A stretch of DNA of 64,000 bases from Blastomyces gilchristii SLH14081 (taxonomy: Eukaryota > Ascomycota > Eurotiomycetes > Onygenales > Ajellomycetaceae), in the NCBI RefSeq assembly GCF_000003855.2, contig NW_003101681.1, positions 4,693,359 to 4,757,358 on the forward strand, in the 5' to 3' direction. How positions within the stretch are numbered: position 1 is the stretch's first letter; the number at the start of each line of letters is the position of its first letter. Shown here piece after piece: positions 46,686 to 59,899 of the stretch. The notes under the pieces were generated by a model that made no database searches, was not told the DNA's origin, and saw only the letters and a list, made by a program, of their open reading frames with translations. The translations under genes and the position numbers were made by a program.

Positions 46686-47958
46686 TAATGTAACGGCAGC
46701 TGCAGTCTTTTGCGGACCAAGCGCAGACTCGCCATTTTTGTGTTCCACCACCTGTTGGTCCATGATTTTTCTTCTTGTTTTAAGTTTTCAGATTCCAGTG
46801 GCGAAATGGGCGTGATTGCCTTTGCAAAAGATCCCAGATCTTCCACATGATCCAACCAGTTCAGGACTCCTTCCACAGACGGGGGTTCAGGAGGACAAGG
46901 CAGTGTGTATTTGTTTTCGATCCGAGGTGTTGTTTTTGAAGCCTTGGCTGAAGCGTTGTGACCTTGGTAGCGGCTTCTTTCCTTCGCTGCCATCACGGCC
47001 TTCAGGACCCTTCTTCCCGCCATTGTCATCGTCCCCACTCCCGTCATTGTCATCGTCATCATCAGTATTTCACTTCCTTTTGCCTCCGCCTTCGCGGCGT
47101 TGGATCTGGACGGCTCCCGAGCTGCATCAAATCGTTGATTTGATTCCGAACTTCCGGAGGCATTCCCGCATCTATTATGAGTTCATGATCTTCTACGATA
47201 GGCTCGCGTACCATTGGGGGGAAAGGCAACCGCGAAGCGCCTTCAAAACTAGAGTCTGTGGATATCCGCGGAACGGCTTGGGGAATGGAGACCAGTTCAT
47301 TCCTGGGAAAGTAGTTAGTTATCCACATGCCAAAAAAGTAAACGCGGCATAGTGTTCTGCTTGGATCGACCCAGAGAGTACCGTGGGCACGTCCTATATT
47401 AGTGGTAGAATTTTTTGTATTTGGCGCTACGAGGAAACCAAGGAGCTAAAGTGGAGACACCTACCTGCCCTACCGGTGGCAATGACCATCAGCACCTTGC
47501 CTGCACTCCGGCTTCGTAATAATTTCGTTCAAACTCAACGAACCCGGTCTCTGGGAGTATAGCCCAAATGGGATACGGGTCGTCATACCCATGGCAGGTG
47601 ATGCAAAGGCGCATCATGTGTTTTAGATGAGCTCGATAAAAGACCTGGGGAAGGATCCCCATTGCCTGCCATCGATGGGCCTGTCATAAAATATTTAGAA
47701 ATAACCGGACCGGAACAAACGTGGAAGACCGGCAAGGAGTGTACTGACCACGGTAGCTTCGATACTCGCATGGACATTGTGGGCAACTTCCACCTGTATA
47801 AGGGAAGGGTAAGGGCCTTCACATAGCCAACAAACCCCGCCGCCAAATTGTAGCTTGACCTCGTCCTTTAGTGGGTCTGTAGCTGACCTGGCACTAGTAT
47901 CCCATGGCCCCGAAGCATGTGAATGAGCCGCTGGTGTTGTGTATGATGTGCTTGCCAT
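46686..47958 (-). pseudogene. HNH-type nuclease-like gene, frameshifted
   Basis: The start at 47958 (MASTSYTTPAAHSHASGPWD) leads to VKLQFGGGVCWLCEGPYPSL with QVEVAHNVHAS. A 67-bp intron (47682-47748) is followed by YRAHLKHMMRLCITCHGYDD and IWAILPETGFVEFE. The C-x2-C ... H ... C-x2-CH spacing resembles fungal HNH-domain proteins that precede a Pro-x-Trp/Phe segment. At about 47484 the frame shifts by one base, resumes as KVLMVIATGRAG and, after another intron, RAHGTLWVDPSRTLCRVYFF. A second shift at about 47061 precedes an Asp-rich stretch. Two shifts imply a decayed gene or sequence errors. Its last frame ends in the pogo target TA, so the transposon may have removed the 3' end. Activity is unlikely as written. 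Confidence 0.5.
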
Positions 47959-49205
47959 TTGATTGCATTGAAAAGAAAGATGAAAAAAGAAAAGGGGAAA
48001 GAAGAATGAAGCGGGAGAAGAGCGAAAAGTGAGGAAATGAATATTAATGAGAATTGTCCCAAGTGTTTTCAGCACCAGCTGATTCGCACGGGGTGTGAAG
48101 TGAGTTTTGCAGCAGCGAAGTTTCAGGCTTAGAGTCCTTTGGTCCTCACTTCATAAGCATTACAGTGTATCAGTGTTCAGTCAAAGGCTTCAAGATGCCC
48201 CAGATCATCTGGAGCTTTGTTTGAAGTTGATATTCTTGAGTCTAAATGAAGAACTCTAAATTTTAATATAGTTAGTTACACGTGCCTTTGCTTACCCTGA
48301 TCACATCATGATTGAGTGCACCTCACCACAATGTTATTATCATCACAATATTAAATTCATCAATCATCTTATTATTGTTTATAAATTAATCACTTACAAT
48401 ATAATTACTGAAAATGAAATTATTGAGAAAAGAATTCAAGGTATTTTTGATATGTATAAATAAAATTTAAAATAAAAAATCTAGTTTTTAATATAAGAAT
48501 TTAATATACTCTATTTCTATTTTCATTACTGTATAATTAAAGATGAAGAAATAGTTAATTAATCAGATATTAAATAAATCTCAGAGAAAAAAGTAAAAAA
48601 TTAAATTAAATAAATAAATAAAGTTAATTATTAATAATATCTGACACTTTTATAAATTTAATTCTCACTTAAAATTATATTACTGAGATTAATTTTCATA
48701 CTATAAAAAAATATAATTTTACAAATTTATTAAATAACTTTTAGAGTATAAATAAATTAAATATAATTCAGAAGAATATATAATCACTGAATAATAATAT
48801 AATTACTTTTAAATATGTTTATAAATGTAAAAAGCTTTGATAATTTCATTAATTATTTATTTTACATATAAAAAGTCAGTATATATTTGTAATTTTACAC
48901 TGATTTAAGCAATTTTTAAATCATATTTAATAATATGTTTAAAAATTGATGAGAAGTACAAGCTTCTGAGATATAATAATTTTATTTACAAAGTAATTTA
49001 TAATTATTATATCAGAATAATTATAAATATTTTAGAATAAAAATATATGAAAAAGTAGTAAGTAAAAAAGTATTTAATTAATACTATTCTACTTATTAAA
49101 AGAAAACTTCATATTTATCAGATTGTGTCTTTTACAGATTAACTACTTTTACTCATATACTTACTACATTTATTAACTTATGTAATCAGTGATTGTAAGC
49201 TTTTA
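47959..49205. other. AT-rich region upstream of the HNH-like gene
   Basis: 47959-48200 is ordinary upstream sequence. From about 48240 the DNA becomes extremely AT-rich with no open frames, consistent with an old mutated repeat I cannot identify. Confidence 0.5.
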
Positions 49206-49213
49206 TATAAGAT

Positions 49214-49719
49214 TAAACTGATCACTAAGATTATAAATTTTACATTTAATTTTATTTGATCTGATCTCATACATTTCTTAGCATGAATCTCACTGAAACT
49301 AGTTATTAAAAAAACATTCAAAGTGACTATATATAAGATCTTAAAATGAAATCATGCCTTGAAAAAAATGAGAAAGTGATTTTATTTAGTTTCATTTAGT
49401 CTCATTCTTAATATAAAGTTACTATTTTTAGACATTTTAAGGGTTTTTTTAGACTATTTTTAATTTTTTAAAAAGTAACACTTTTTGATAATACTCAAAT
49501 GAGATTTAAAGTCATTTAAAGCAATAAAAATAATTTAAATTAAGAAGTGAAAATTATAATCTTATTTGAAAAATGTGATAAAAGTAGACAGTAAGTTTCA
49601 CTGAGACAGTATAAGACTACTATCTAATGTTAAAACTATGTAATAAAATCAGTTTAATTAATAATAAAACTATTAAAAAATCTGATTCTGATCTCAGACA
49701 CAGTCACACAGTCAGTCTA
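49214..49719. mobile_element. hAT MITE, 506 bp (copy 2)
   Basis: Starts TAAACTGATC and ends CACAGTCAGTCTA, flanked by a perfect 8-bp duplication TATAAGAT (49206-49213 and 49720-49727). It is collinear over its whole length with the copy at 43516-44021, the differences being mostly transitions. Its last ~40 bp equal the right end of the large hAT after C-to-T type changes. Confidence 0.9.
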
Positions 49720-49727
49720 TATAAGAT

Positions 49728-51191
49728 TATATAGCAGCTAGCTTCTTATAATATAATCTACTCTATAATATCATCTTTATCATATTATATCTCTCTTATA
49801 TATAAGAATCTGCTTTAATTATTACTATACTCTTTTACTACATGCTATTATTGTATATACAAGCTATTATTTAGCTTTGAATCATCTCATTCAGTAATTC
49901 TGTGATGACTTCACTCTGTTGTTTTTCAGCTCTGTTAATTACTTATTTAACTGCTAATATCTGCAAACTTCTATAGTAAGTACTTTACTCAAATTATCTG
50001 TGTTAATCTATCATTTAACATCTAACCTGCATTCTTATGAATGAAAACATAGATAATAAATATATCTCTACAAGTAGCTTTATCATTGAAGATAATATTA
50101 TCTTACTTAAATTTATATTAATTACTAGAAGTAGAAGATATCTGACACAGTTAATATATACATATAATATCTCTGAATAAGAGCTGTTTAAGCTGTAATC
50201 ACTGTCTCAGATAGCTCAGAAGATTTAAATTAAAATAAATACAGACTATAATATAAGTTTAAGAGAAGAAGAAAATCTCTTCTCAATAGAATACTTAACA
50301 CTTACTTAAAATAGCTCTACTGATAAGATCACTGAAATAACAGTGTATTTTACTTATTTATAAGAGATAGAGTTCTCTAAAGCAGATACAGTGAAAATCA
50401 CTCATAAGCAATAACTATAAAAGTAGAGAATAAATCTCAATCTTATCACAGCTGTAAATTCAGTCACTCAAATAGATAAGTTTTACAGATTCAAGAATAA
50501 TTACAGTTATATTAAAATGAAATTAAATAACAAGCTCTCTGAGTTTAGAGACTATAATAACTGATACTGAGAAATTAAATTAAAAGCTGTCTTGATTAAT
50601 ACATTATATATATTTATAAATAAAGAGTATTCAGATCTTTAACTTATAAATAATAATTTAAAAATCTAATAATACAAAGAAAGCTGATTATAAGAGTGTA
50701 TATAAAACTTAATAAAGACTGAGTTATAAATACTTACTTAATTTAAACTTAATCAGACTAATCATAATAATGTTATCAGAATGAGATAAGCTGCTATACT
50801 ATAACAGATAGTTAAACTAAAGTATTAGATATATTAAGCTGATTTGCAATTTAAACTATATAATAAGATTATCACTATTAATAATACTGATTTTGAAAAT
50901 AATATTATACACTATATAAAGATCTGATAAATAATACTGAATAAAATAAAAGCTTATAACTAATATCTTTCTGAGAATTTTCTCACTCAGCAGTTTATAC
51001 ACAGTCTGAAAACATACTCACAGTTATATATTCAAATCTATCTTAAGAATCTTTAATAAGATGTTTTAAAAATAACTATCTCTGTAATTTATTTTAATAA
51101 TCTGATTAATAATCTTATTTATTACAAGACAATAATCAGATTAAATAATAATAAAAAGAGAATATTAGTAAAAGAAGCAGATAAGAATAAG
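49728..51191. other. AT-rich decayed sequence, unidentified
   Basis: No open frame or repeat boundary can be recognised. CpG is absent and stops occur in all frames. It is probably an old transposon remnant. Confidence 0.45.
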
Positions 51192-51274
51192 TAGACTGAC
51201 TGTGTGACCGTGTCTGAGACCAGAACCAGATTTTTTAATAGTCTCATTATCAATTCAACTGCAAAAGTCTTTAC
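51192..51274. mobile_element. Truncated end of a third hAT-family element
   Basis: TAGACTGACTGTGTGACCGT onward matches, in reverse orientation, the right end of the 506-bp MITE and of the large hAT for about 70 bp. It is cut at 51274 by the start of the LINE. The other half is not in the window. Confidence 0.75.
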
Positions 51275-51510
51275 CGCTCCACCACGAACTCGCTCGATTT
51301 TTCGAATAAGAACCCGCCGATAGATCCATTGAAAAGCCCTCGATCATATGAGCATTTTGACCTCATCGCCGACCGCATACCCCGTGTGGTGGTGGAGTTA
51401 TCCAGCCAAATGTGAACCAGACATTGTTCAAAACTCCTGTGTGGGATTATCCCCTGTTCTCCCCTACCACACTACAACCCCGGGCCAAATTGCCATACAA
51501 ATTGTAAGAT
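51275..51510 (+). promoter_or_regulatory. LINE 5' head, copy A (unmutated; candidate internal promoter)
   Basis: About 236 bp with at least 12 CpG and several CC/GG runs (for example CCCCGGGCC), followed abruptly by CpG-free sequence. It is nearly identical to 56596-56831. LINEs carry internal promoters at the 5' end, so a promoter role is expected by family; the lack of mutation is observed. Confidence 0.7.
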
Positions 51511-52969
51511 GAAGAGACCTAGTCATATGCACCAATCTTCTCAATTTTGAAAGATTCTCAATCTGTAATTGTGAAGATATCTGAGAAGTAATCTTCATGA
51601 AAACCCTGTCCATCTTTAATGTTTCAAAACATCAACATCAAGTCTCACTCTCATACTGCCCTTCTCAATCTGGCCCATTCTCAGCAGAAAAATATAAAAA
51701 GATATCTCAGTGATAATATCAAGCATATAATCAACAGACACTTCTGAAGTGTAATCTCTGTGATCTGTCTTCAGTGTATCTAGACATTAACATCAAGTCT
51801 CACTCTCATACTACTTCTCTCAATCTGGCTTATCTCTGACAGAATAATATAAAAAGTTACCTCAGTAACAGTATTCAATACATAATCAGCAGATAACAAG
51901 TTAACAGAACAAGTTAACAGTATATTAATAACTATAAATTCAGTATACTTCAAGATCTGACTGAGTCTTTGATCCCTGCACAGTGAGATATATTAAATCT
52001 AGTTTTAATATCTCAATATTCAATAGATTCTGCAAGAGATTGAGAACAGTAATACTAGATTTCTATTGAATTTAAGAATTAACTCTGTATTGATATAATC
52101 ATTAACAAAGTCTTCTATTTTGAGATATAAATAACCAGTTCCTCTATATCTCACTGATAATATTTATATTATTATATAGAAACAGACTTATATTCTCTAT
52201 AATATCAAGACTCTGAAGAGAGAAAGTCTTGATAGAAAGTATATAGTAGTGTATATTTTAGTAGTTTCTATCTTATTCTTCTGTAGCAGTTATTATAAAA
52301 AAAAAAAAGATCTTAGAAATAGTTTTTTACTTCTCTTGAAAAAGTAAGATGTTTTTCTCTGAGTTTTATACAATATTCTTATAAAGAATTAAAAACAGAG
52401 TTATTTTCTATTATAATTTTACATTCTTTTAAGTAAGAATTACTTTTTCAGTGACTGAAGAGCTTTCATTAATACTTAATTCTTTTTTATACTCTTTATT
52501 AACTGATTTGAGTTGCACACTTGTTGTGTGAGAAGAATTGAATGATTTAGAATAAAATTGAATAGTTTTAATCAATTTCTCTGTAAAAAATTAATTTATT
52601 TTTTGTCAGTTTTTCTCTCAAAAACTGTTATATTATCTGATTTATTATCAATTGATATCATACTTTTTCTCACTGTATCTTAAGAAAGAGATTGTAAAGA
52701 TTTTATTAATTTATCTTAAAAATCAATTTTAGTTTATTAGATTCTCTTCAAAAATCCAATCTAGTTACTGAACTAGTGTGAAAAAAAATCAGATATTTTA
52801 TATATAAAAGTCTTTTATTCTTCTCTTGAAACAGTCTGATCAACTTTTCAATTGAAAACAGACTTAGAAATCTCTTAATTGAAACAGTCTGATCAACTTT
52901 TCAATTTAAAAGAGTTTAGTAAATATCTCAATTGAATCAGTCTGATTAACTTTTCATTGAGTAAGAATA

Positions 52970-54588
52970 ATGAGTTTAAAAGTACACTCAGTTAATGTGA
53001 AAAAAAAGGCTTTCTCAAATACTATTTCTGAGATTGAAATTCTGAAGAGAAGAAAGAAAGAAGAAATAGAGAAATAACAAGTTCTTGAAATACAGAAACT
53101 TGAAAAAGTAAGTAAAATTCTTGAAAAGCAGTGTCTGAGTGAGATGAATGAAGAAGTTCTGTTAATTCTTCATACTCAGACTAGACAACTACAGAAAGTG
53201 ATCAAGTTCAAACTTGGAATTTCAAACACAGTTCTAAAAACTTTGAAAATTTCTAATATAATCACTGATTCTTCAGTTTACTCTTCTTTCTTTTCTACTT
53301 CTTTTTCTTCTTCTTCTTTAAATCAGAAAAAAATATATGCTTAAGCAGCTGAATCTGCTATCTCTAAATCTACTATCTCTAAATCTGCTGTCTTAAAACC
53401 TGCTCAAAATTCTGAGAAAACTGAGAAGAATACTGCTCATACTTCTATTGATAGAAGAGTAAAGAAAAAAATGTAAAAAGAGAAAAATCTTCAAATCTTT
53501 AAAAATAGAAGACTTATTCTCAAAGTCTCAAATCAGAACATCTTATAGAGAAATAAGCTAAACTCAAATCTCATTTTCAGAATTAGAAATGAAATTAATC
53601 AGCAGTTCTTTTCTCAGTTAATGACTGATATTGAAGTTCAAAAATCAGTTATAGCTTTAATTAAGTCATTCTTCTTTGAAAACTTCATTATTCTGATCAC
53701 AATGCCTGAATTCAGTATAGAATTTCTTATTCAGAATAAGAATCTCTGAAAATCAGCAGTAGAATCTCTGTTAAATACAACAATTCTATCTAAGAGAGAT
53801 GAAAAGTAGAATAAATTCATTCTTTATAATATTTCAGTTGAAATCTTTGACTGTGAGAAAGAAATACTACTTCTCAAAAATAAATTGAAAGAATACAATT
53901 TTATTCAACTGAGAAAAAAGTCTGTATAACTTAATTCAATTAACTTCAGATAGACTAGAAGAAATGTCTCTGTTCTAGTGTATATAAAGATACTTGAATA
54001 ATTAAGAATCTCTGAAGTAAGAGTAGCAGGTTTGAAAATGAGAGTTCATGAATATAAAGACTCAAGAATGAATTTCAAAGCTTAAACACAGTGTTCAAAC
54101 TGTCAAAGATATGAATACTTTGTAATCTCTTATTTCAGAGACTCAAAATATACATTCTATACTAGAGATCACAAAACTAGTGAGCATAAATATGAAACAT
54201 GCTTAAAAAGAGATGAAATATGTCAATATACTCTGCTTAAGTGCTTCAATTGCAAAGAAAAACATGCATCTAGTTCAAAAGAATATGTATTTACTTCAAG
54301 AACTCAGAAGAACTGAAGAAAAGATGAAGCTCAAAGTAAATCTAAAACTGAAGAGAAAAGTCAAGCAAGTAAATCTATAACTGCAAGCTTAAAAAGAAGA
54401 AATTCTCAACTATCTAAATCTTCAAACTTCAATTCTTCAGCTAAGTGTAAACAGAATTTGAATTCTCAAACTTCTATTAAGATTAGAGAATTGAGAAATG
54501 ACTCTGATAATAAACTAGATATAATGTAAGCAGTTGAGATTCCTACTTTTCAAAATAGTTATAATCTACTATCTGATAATAGTGATTA
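52970..54588 (+). pseudogene. LINE copy A ORF1 (gag-like)
   Basis: Begins MSLKVHSVNVKK. An N-terminal Lys/Glu-rich coiled-coil-like part is followed by a Ser-rich linker (YSSFFSTSFSSSS). Near 54080-54290 come zinc knuckles (CSNCQRYEYF, then CLKRDEICQYTLLKCFNCKE with KHASS) typical of Tad-like ORF1 proteins. Many in-frame TGA, TAA and TAG codons prevent translation. Confidence 0.75.
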
Positions 54589-54618
54589 GATTCTACTCTA
54601 TCTCTACTCTCTTTTAGT

Positions 54619-56595
54619 ATGAATATACAACAAAAACAATAAAAAAACTTTAAAAACTCTTTAAAAATCACATTTATTCAAAATAATGTGAATAGAAACT
54701 TAAATTGTATTTATTCTTATCTTCAGATTGTATTTGAATAAAAAGTTGACTTTGTACTTCTTCAAGAATCAAACTTTGATACTGAGTAAAAGTACATCAT
54801 TTCTCATTCAAGCTATTACTGCTTTCTTTCTGAAAAATCTGAGATAAAATCAAGAGTAGTGATCTATGAGAGAAAAAGATTAAGATATTAATTTAATTTG
54901 AGATTTGATATCATATCTGACTCTGATATTCTAGTGAGTGATATTATAGATAAAGAGAATGAGTTTGATACTATTCAACTTATAAATATCTATAATGAAA
55001 AGTCATTGAAAGAAAACAACAATATCTGAATAATTGATAGAGAATTTTTAAATATAACTCTCTTAAAAAACTCTATAATTGCAGAAGACTTCAATGCACA
55101 TCATTTCTGATGAAACTCAGAGTGCACAAGAGCAGTAAGAGTAGATAAACTAATTGAATAAACTTTTAAGCATTCAATAGGTTTAGTTAACAAGTCTGAT
55201 CAACAAATATTCTTTAGAAAAGATATGAAACAGAAATCTATTATAGATTTAACTTTCATATCACAAAATCTAATTGTAAAAAGACTTATAAACTGATTTA
55301 TTGATTCAAATGAAACCTCAGAATCAGATCATGAGATCATTTAATTTGATATTGAACTGAGTGAAAAATAAAGAAGTGAAAATCCTCTTCTCTCTAATCA
55401 GTATAACTTTGAAAAAGCTGATTAAAAAGCAGTTAAAGAAAGAGTAAAACAGCTGAAATCTGAAAGACAGAGTGAGCTCTATTGAAATCTAAATCAAGAT
55501 ATCTCAAATGAAATACTTGAGAATAGAGTAAGGCTGATTACATCTATTCTTCTAACAAGTATTGAAGAAAATATTTCAAAGAAAAAGTCTTCTGAGTATT
55601 TCAAATCTTGATGAAATGAGAATATCACTTCTAAAAGAAAGCAATTAGTCACTGCTAAGAGAGATTAAAAGAATAACTTAATATCTGATAAAGAGTTTAA
55701 AGCTATTTGAAATGAATATTTTTGAGATATTAAAAGAGTCAAAACAGATTACTGAAATAAATTTCTTGAAGAAGTATAAGAAAAAGAAGTCTTTAAAGCC
55801 TTTAACTATACTAAGACAAGAAGTGTAGCAAAGCTTTCAATCTTAGAATATGAATTTCAGAATGTATTGTATACAGCAAACTCTTTTGAGAAAAAATATC
55901 AAGCTTTTATAAGAATTCTCTTTCAAAACTCATCACATTTAGAAGAGAAGAATATGTCATTTCATTAATATATTAATGAAAATAACTGAGAATGATCTGA
56001 GCTTACATGTGATGAACTAGAGTCAGTAATATTCTCAAGTTCAATTAAGACTGCTGCAGAGCCTGATTCAATTAATCACTTAATTATTCAAAACACATAT
56101 TTCTACTTGAAGAATGAATATTTTGAGCTCTTTTTCAATCTCTTAAAAAATGAGTATCATTCTGAATGCTGAAGAGAAGCTACTGAAGTAATTCTTATAA
56201 AATCTAATAGAAAAGCTTCAATTTCTAAGTTATATAGAGTAATATCTTTGTTGAACTGTTTAGAAAAAATTCTAGAAAAGATAATAGCTACTAGATTATC
56301 TTTTATAAGCTCTATTAGTGATTCTCTTCTATTTAATGAATAAATGAGAGATAGAAAACAATGTTCTGTAATTAACACTGTTCTTTCAGTTATTCATGAT
56401 ATTCAAGTAGTAAAGCATGAAGGCCTGGTCTCAACTGCAGTTTTTCTTGATATAAAAGATACATTTGATTATGTTTCAAAGTCTAAGATGATTTAAACTT
56501 TGAAGATGTTAAAACTGCCACTTTCTCTAATAAAATGAGTTAATTGTTTTATATCTAAAAGAATTATACAACTATTCTTTGATGGACAGATCAAG
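54619..56595 (+). pseudogene. LINE copy A ORF2, endonuclease and start of reverse transcriptase
   Basis: Apurinic-type endonuclease blocks: FVLLQESNFDTE, then EDFNAHHF-W-W-NSE with both Trp as TGA (55108-55113), SIIDLTFIS and SDHEII. The reverse-transcriptase N-terminal part (AEPDSINHLII, SNRKASISKLYRVISLLNCL) ends at the insertion of copy B. Confidence 0.8.
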
Positions 56596-56831
56596 CGCTC
56601 CACCACGAACTCGCTCAATTTTTCGAATAAGAACCCGCCGATAGATCCATTGAAAAGCCCTCGATCATACGAGCATTTTGACCCCATCGCCGACCGCATA
56701 CCCCGTGTGGTGGTGGAGTTATCCAGCCAAATGTGAACCAGACATTGTTCAAAACTCCTGTGTGAGATTATCCCCTGTTCTCCCCTATCACACTACAACC
56801 CCGGGCCAAATTGCCATACAAATTGTAAGGT
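56596..56831 (+). promoter_or_regulatory. LINE 5' head, copy B (unmutated; candidate internal promoter)
   Basis: Matches the copy A head with only about five transitions over 236 bp, and shows the same abrupt change to CpG-depleted sequence after AATTGTAAG. Confidence 0.7.
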
Positions 56832-58265
56832 GAAGAGACCTAATCATATGCATCAATCTTCTTGATTTTGGAAGATCTCTGATCTGTAATTGTGAAGATA
56901 TCTGAGAAGTAACTTTCACAAAAACCCTGTCTATCTTTGATGTTTCAAAACATCAACATCAAGTCTCACTCATATATTATCCTTCTCAATCTGGCTCATC
57001 TTTAGCAGAAAAATACAAAAAGATATCTCAGTAATAGTATCAAGCATATAATTAACAGACATATCTGAAGTGCATTCTCTGTGAAAAACTCTCTCTATTT
57101 TTGATGTACTAAGATATCAATACTAAGTCTCACTCTTGTACTGCTTCTTCTAATCTGGCCCATCTTCAGTAGAAAAATACAAAGAGATATCTCAGTAACT
57201 GTAATTGATATATAATCAGCAGACATGACAACTATAAAATCAGTATATCTCAAGATCTGACTGAGTCTTTGATCCCTGCACAGTGAGATATATTAAATCT
57301 AGTTTTAATATCTCAATATTCAATAGATTCTACAAGAGATTGAGAACAGCAACACTAGATTTCTATTGAATTTAAGAATTAACTTTATATTAATATAATC
57401 ATTGACAAAGTCTTCTATTTTAAGATATAAATAATCAGTTTCTCTACATTCTGCTGATAATATTTACATTATTATATAGAAATAGACTTATATTCTCTAT
57501 AATATCAAGACTCTGAAGAGAGAAAGTCTTGATAGAGAGTATATAGTAGTGCATATCTTAGCAGTTTTTATCTCATTCTTCTGCAGCAGTTAATGTAAAA
57601 AAAAAAGATTTTAGAAATAGTTTTTTACTTCTCTTAAAAAAGTAAGATGTTTTTCTCTGAGTTTTACACAATATTCTTATAAAGAATTAAAAAAAGAGTT
57701 ATTTTCTATTATAATTTCATATTCTTTTAAATAAGAATTACTTTTTCAGTGACTGAAGAGCTTTCATTAATACTTAATTCTTTTTACACTCTTTATTAAC
57801 TGATTTGAGTTGCACACTTGTTGTGTGAGAAGAATTGAATAATTTAGAATAAAATTGAATAGTTTTAATCAATTTCTCTGTAAAAAATTAATTTATTTTT
57901 TATCAGTTTTTCTCTCAAAAACTGTCATATTATCTGATTTATTATCAATTGATATTATACTTTTTCTCACTATATCTTAAGAAAGAGATTGTAAAGATTT
58001 TATTGATTTATCTTAAAAATCAATTTTAGTTTATTAGATTCTCTTTAAAAATCTAATCTAGTTACTGAACTAGTGTGAAAAGAATCAGATATTTTATATA
58101 TAAAAGTCTTTTTTTCTTCTTTTGAAGCAGTCTGATTAACTTTTCAATTGAAAACAGACTTAGAAATCTCTTAATTGAAACAGTCTGACTAACTTTTCAA
58201 TTCAAAAGAGTTTAATAAATATCTCAATTAAAGCAGTCTGATCAACTTTTCATTGAGTAAGAATA

Positions 58266-59870
58266 ATGAGTTCAAAAGTACACTCAGTTGATGTGAAAAA
58301 AGATGCTTGCTCAAATGCTATTTCTGAGATTGAAATTCTGAAGAGAAGAAAGAAAGAAGAAATAGAGAAATAACAAGTTCTTGAAATACAGAAACTTGAA
58401 AAAGTAAGTAAAATTCTTGAAAAGCAGTGTCTGAGTGAGATGAATAAAGAAGTTCTGTTAATTCTTCATACTCAGACTAGACAACTATAGAAAGTAATCA
58501 AGTTCAAACTTAGAATTTCAAACACAGTTCTAAAAACTTTGAAAATTTCTAATATAATCACTGACTCTTCAGTTTACTCTTCTTTCTTTTCTACTTCTTC
58601 TTCTTCTTCTTTTTTGAATAAGAAGAAAACATATGCTCAAGTAGCTGAATCTGCTGTCTCTAAATCTGCTGTCTCAAAACCTGCTCAAAATCCTGAGAAA
58701 ACTGAGAAGAATACTGCTCATACTTCTACTCATAAAAAAGTAAAGAAAAAAATGTAAAAAGAGAAAAACTTTCAAATCTTCAGAAATAGAAGACTTATTC
58801 TCAAAGTCTCAAATCAGAACATCTTACAAAGAAACAAGCTAAACTCAAATCTCATTTTCAGAATCAGAAATGAAATTAATCAGCAGTTCTTTTCTCAGTT
58901 AATAACTGATATTAAAGTTTAAAAATCAGTTATAACTTCAATTGAGTTATCATTCTTTGAAAACTGCATCATTCTGACTACAATGTCTGAATTCAGTGCA
59001 GAATTTCTTATTCAGAATAAGAATCTCTGAAAATCAGTAGTAGAATCTTTACTAAATATAATAATTCTATCTGAGAGAGATAAAAAGTGAGATAAATTCA
59101 TTCTTTATAATATTTCAGTTGAAATTTTTGACTGTGAAGAAGAAATACTACTTCTTAAAAATGAATTAGAAGAATACAACTCTATTCAACTAAGAAAAAT
59201 GTCTATATAATTAAATTCAATTGAGTTCAGATAAAGCAGAAGAAATGTCTCTGTTCTAGTATATATAAAGACACTTAAACAGTCAAAGATCTCTGAAATA
59301 AGAGTAGCAGATTTGAAAATGAGAGTTTATGAATTCAAGAACTTAAGAATGAATCTCAAAGCTCAAACATAGTGTTTAAACTGTCAAAGATATGAATACT
59401 TTGTAATCTTATATTTTAGAGACTCAAAATGTGCATTCTGTACCAGAGATTATAAAACTAGTGAGCATAAATATGAAACATGCTTAAAAAGAGATGAAAT
59501 ATGTCAATACACTCTGCTTAAGTACTCTAATTATAAAGAAAAACATGCATCTAGCTCAAAAGAATGTATATTTACTTCAAGAACTTAAAAGAACTGAAGA
59601 AAAGAGAATGCTCAAAGTCAATCTAGAACTGAAGAGAAGAGTCAAGTCAGTAAATCTACAACTATAAGCTTAAAAAGAAGAAACTCTCAACTATTTAAAT
59701 CTTTAAACTTCAATTCTCCAGCTAAATGTAAATAGAATTTGAATTCTTAAACTTCTGTTAAGATTAGAGAATTGAGAAATGACTCTGATAATAAACTAAA
59801 TATAATACAAGTAGTTGAGACTTCTACTTTTCAAAATAGTTATAATCTACTATCTGATGATAGTGATTAG
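58266..59870 (+). pseudogene. LINE copy B ORF1 (gag-like)
   Basis: Collinear with copy A ORF1: MSSKVHSVDVKKDACSNAIS, the Ser-rich linker, and damaged zinc knuckles near 59370-59560. A 72-codon piece (58539-58757) is open. Stops elsewhere are TAA/TAG/TGA from C-to-T type change. Confidence 0.75.
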
Positions 59871-59899
59871 ATTTTACTTGATCTCTACTCTCTTTTAGT

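Larger units (their letters stand above)
51275..56595 (+). mobile_element. Tad/I-type LINE, copy A (interrupted by copy B)
   Basis: Starts CGCTCCACCACGAACTCGCT with an unmutated 5' head (51275 to about 51510), then an AT-rich 5' UTR, ORF1 from 52970 and ORF2 from 54619. The sequence stops at 56595 within the reverse-transcriptase region, where an identical LINE head begins. The missing 3' half is expected beyond the end of copy B, outside the window. Confidence 0.9.
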
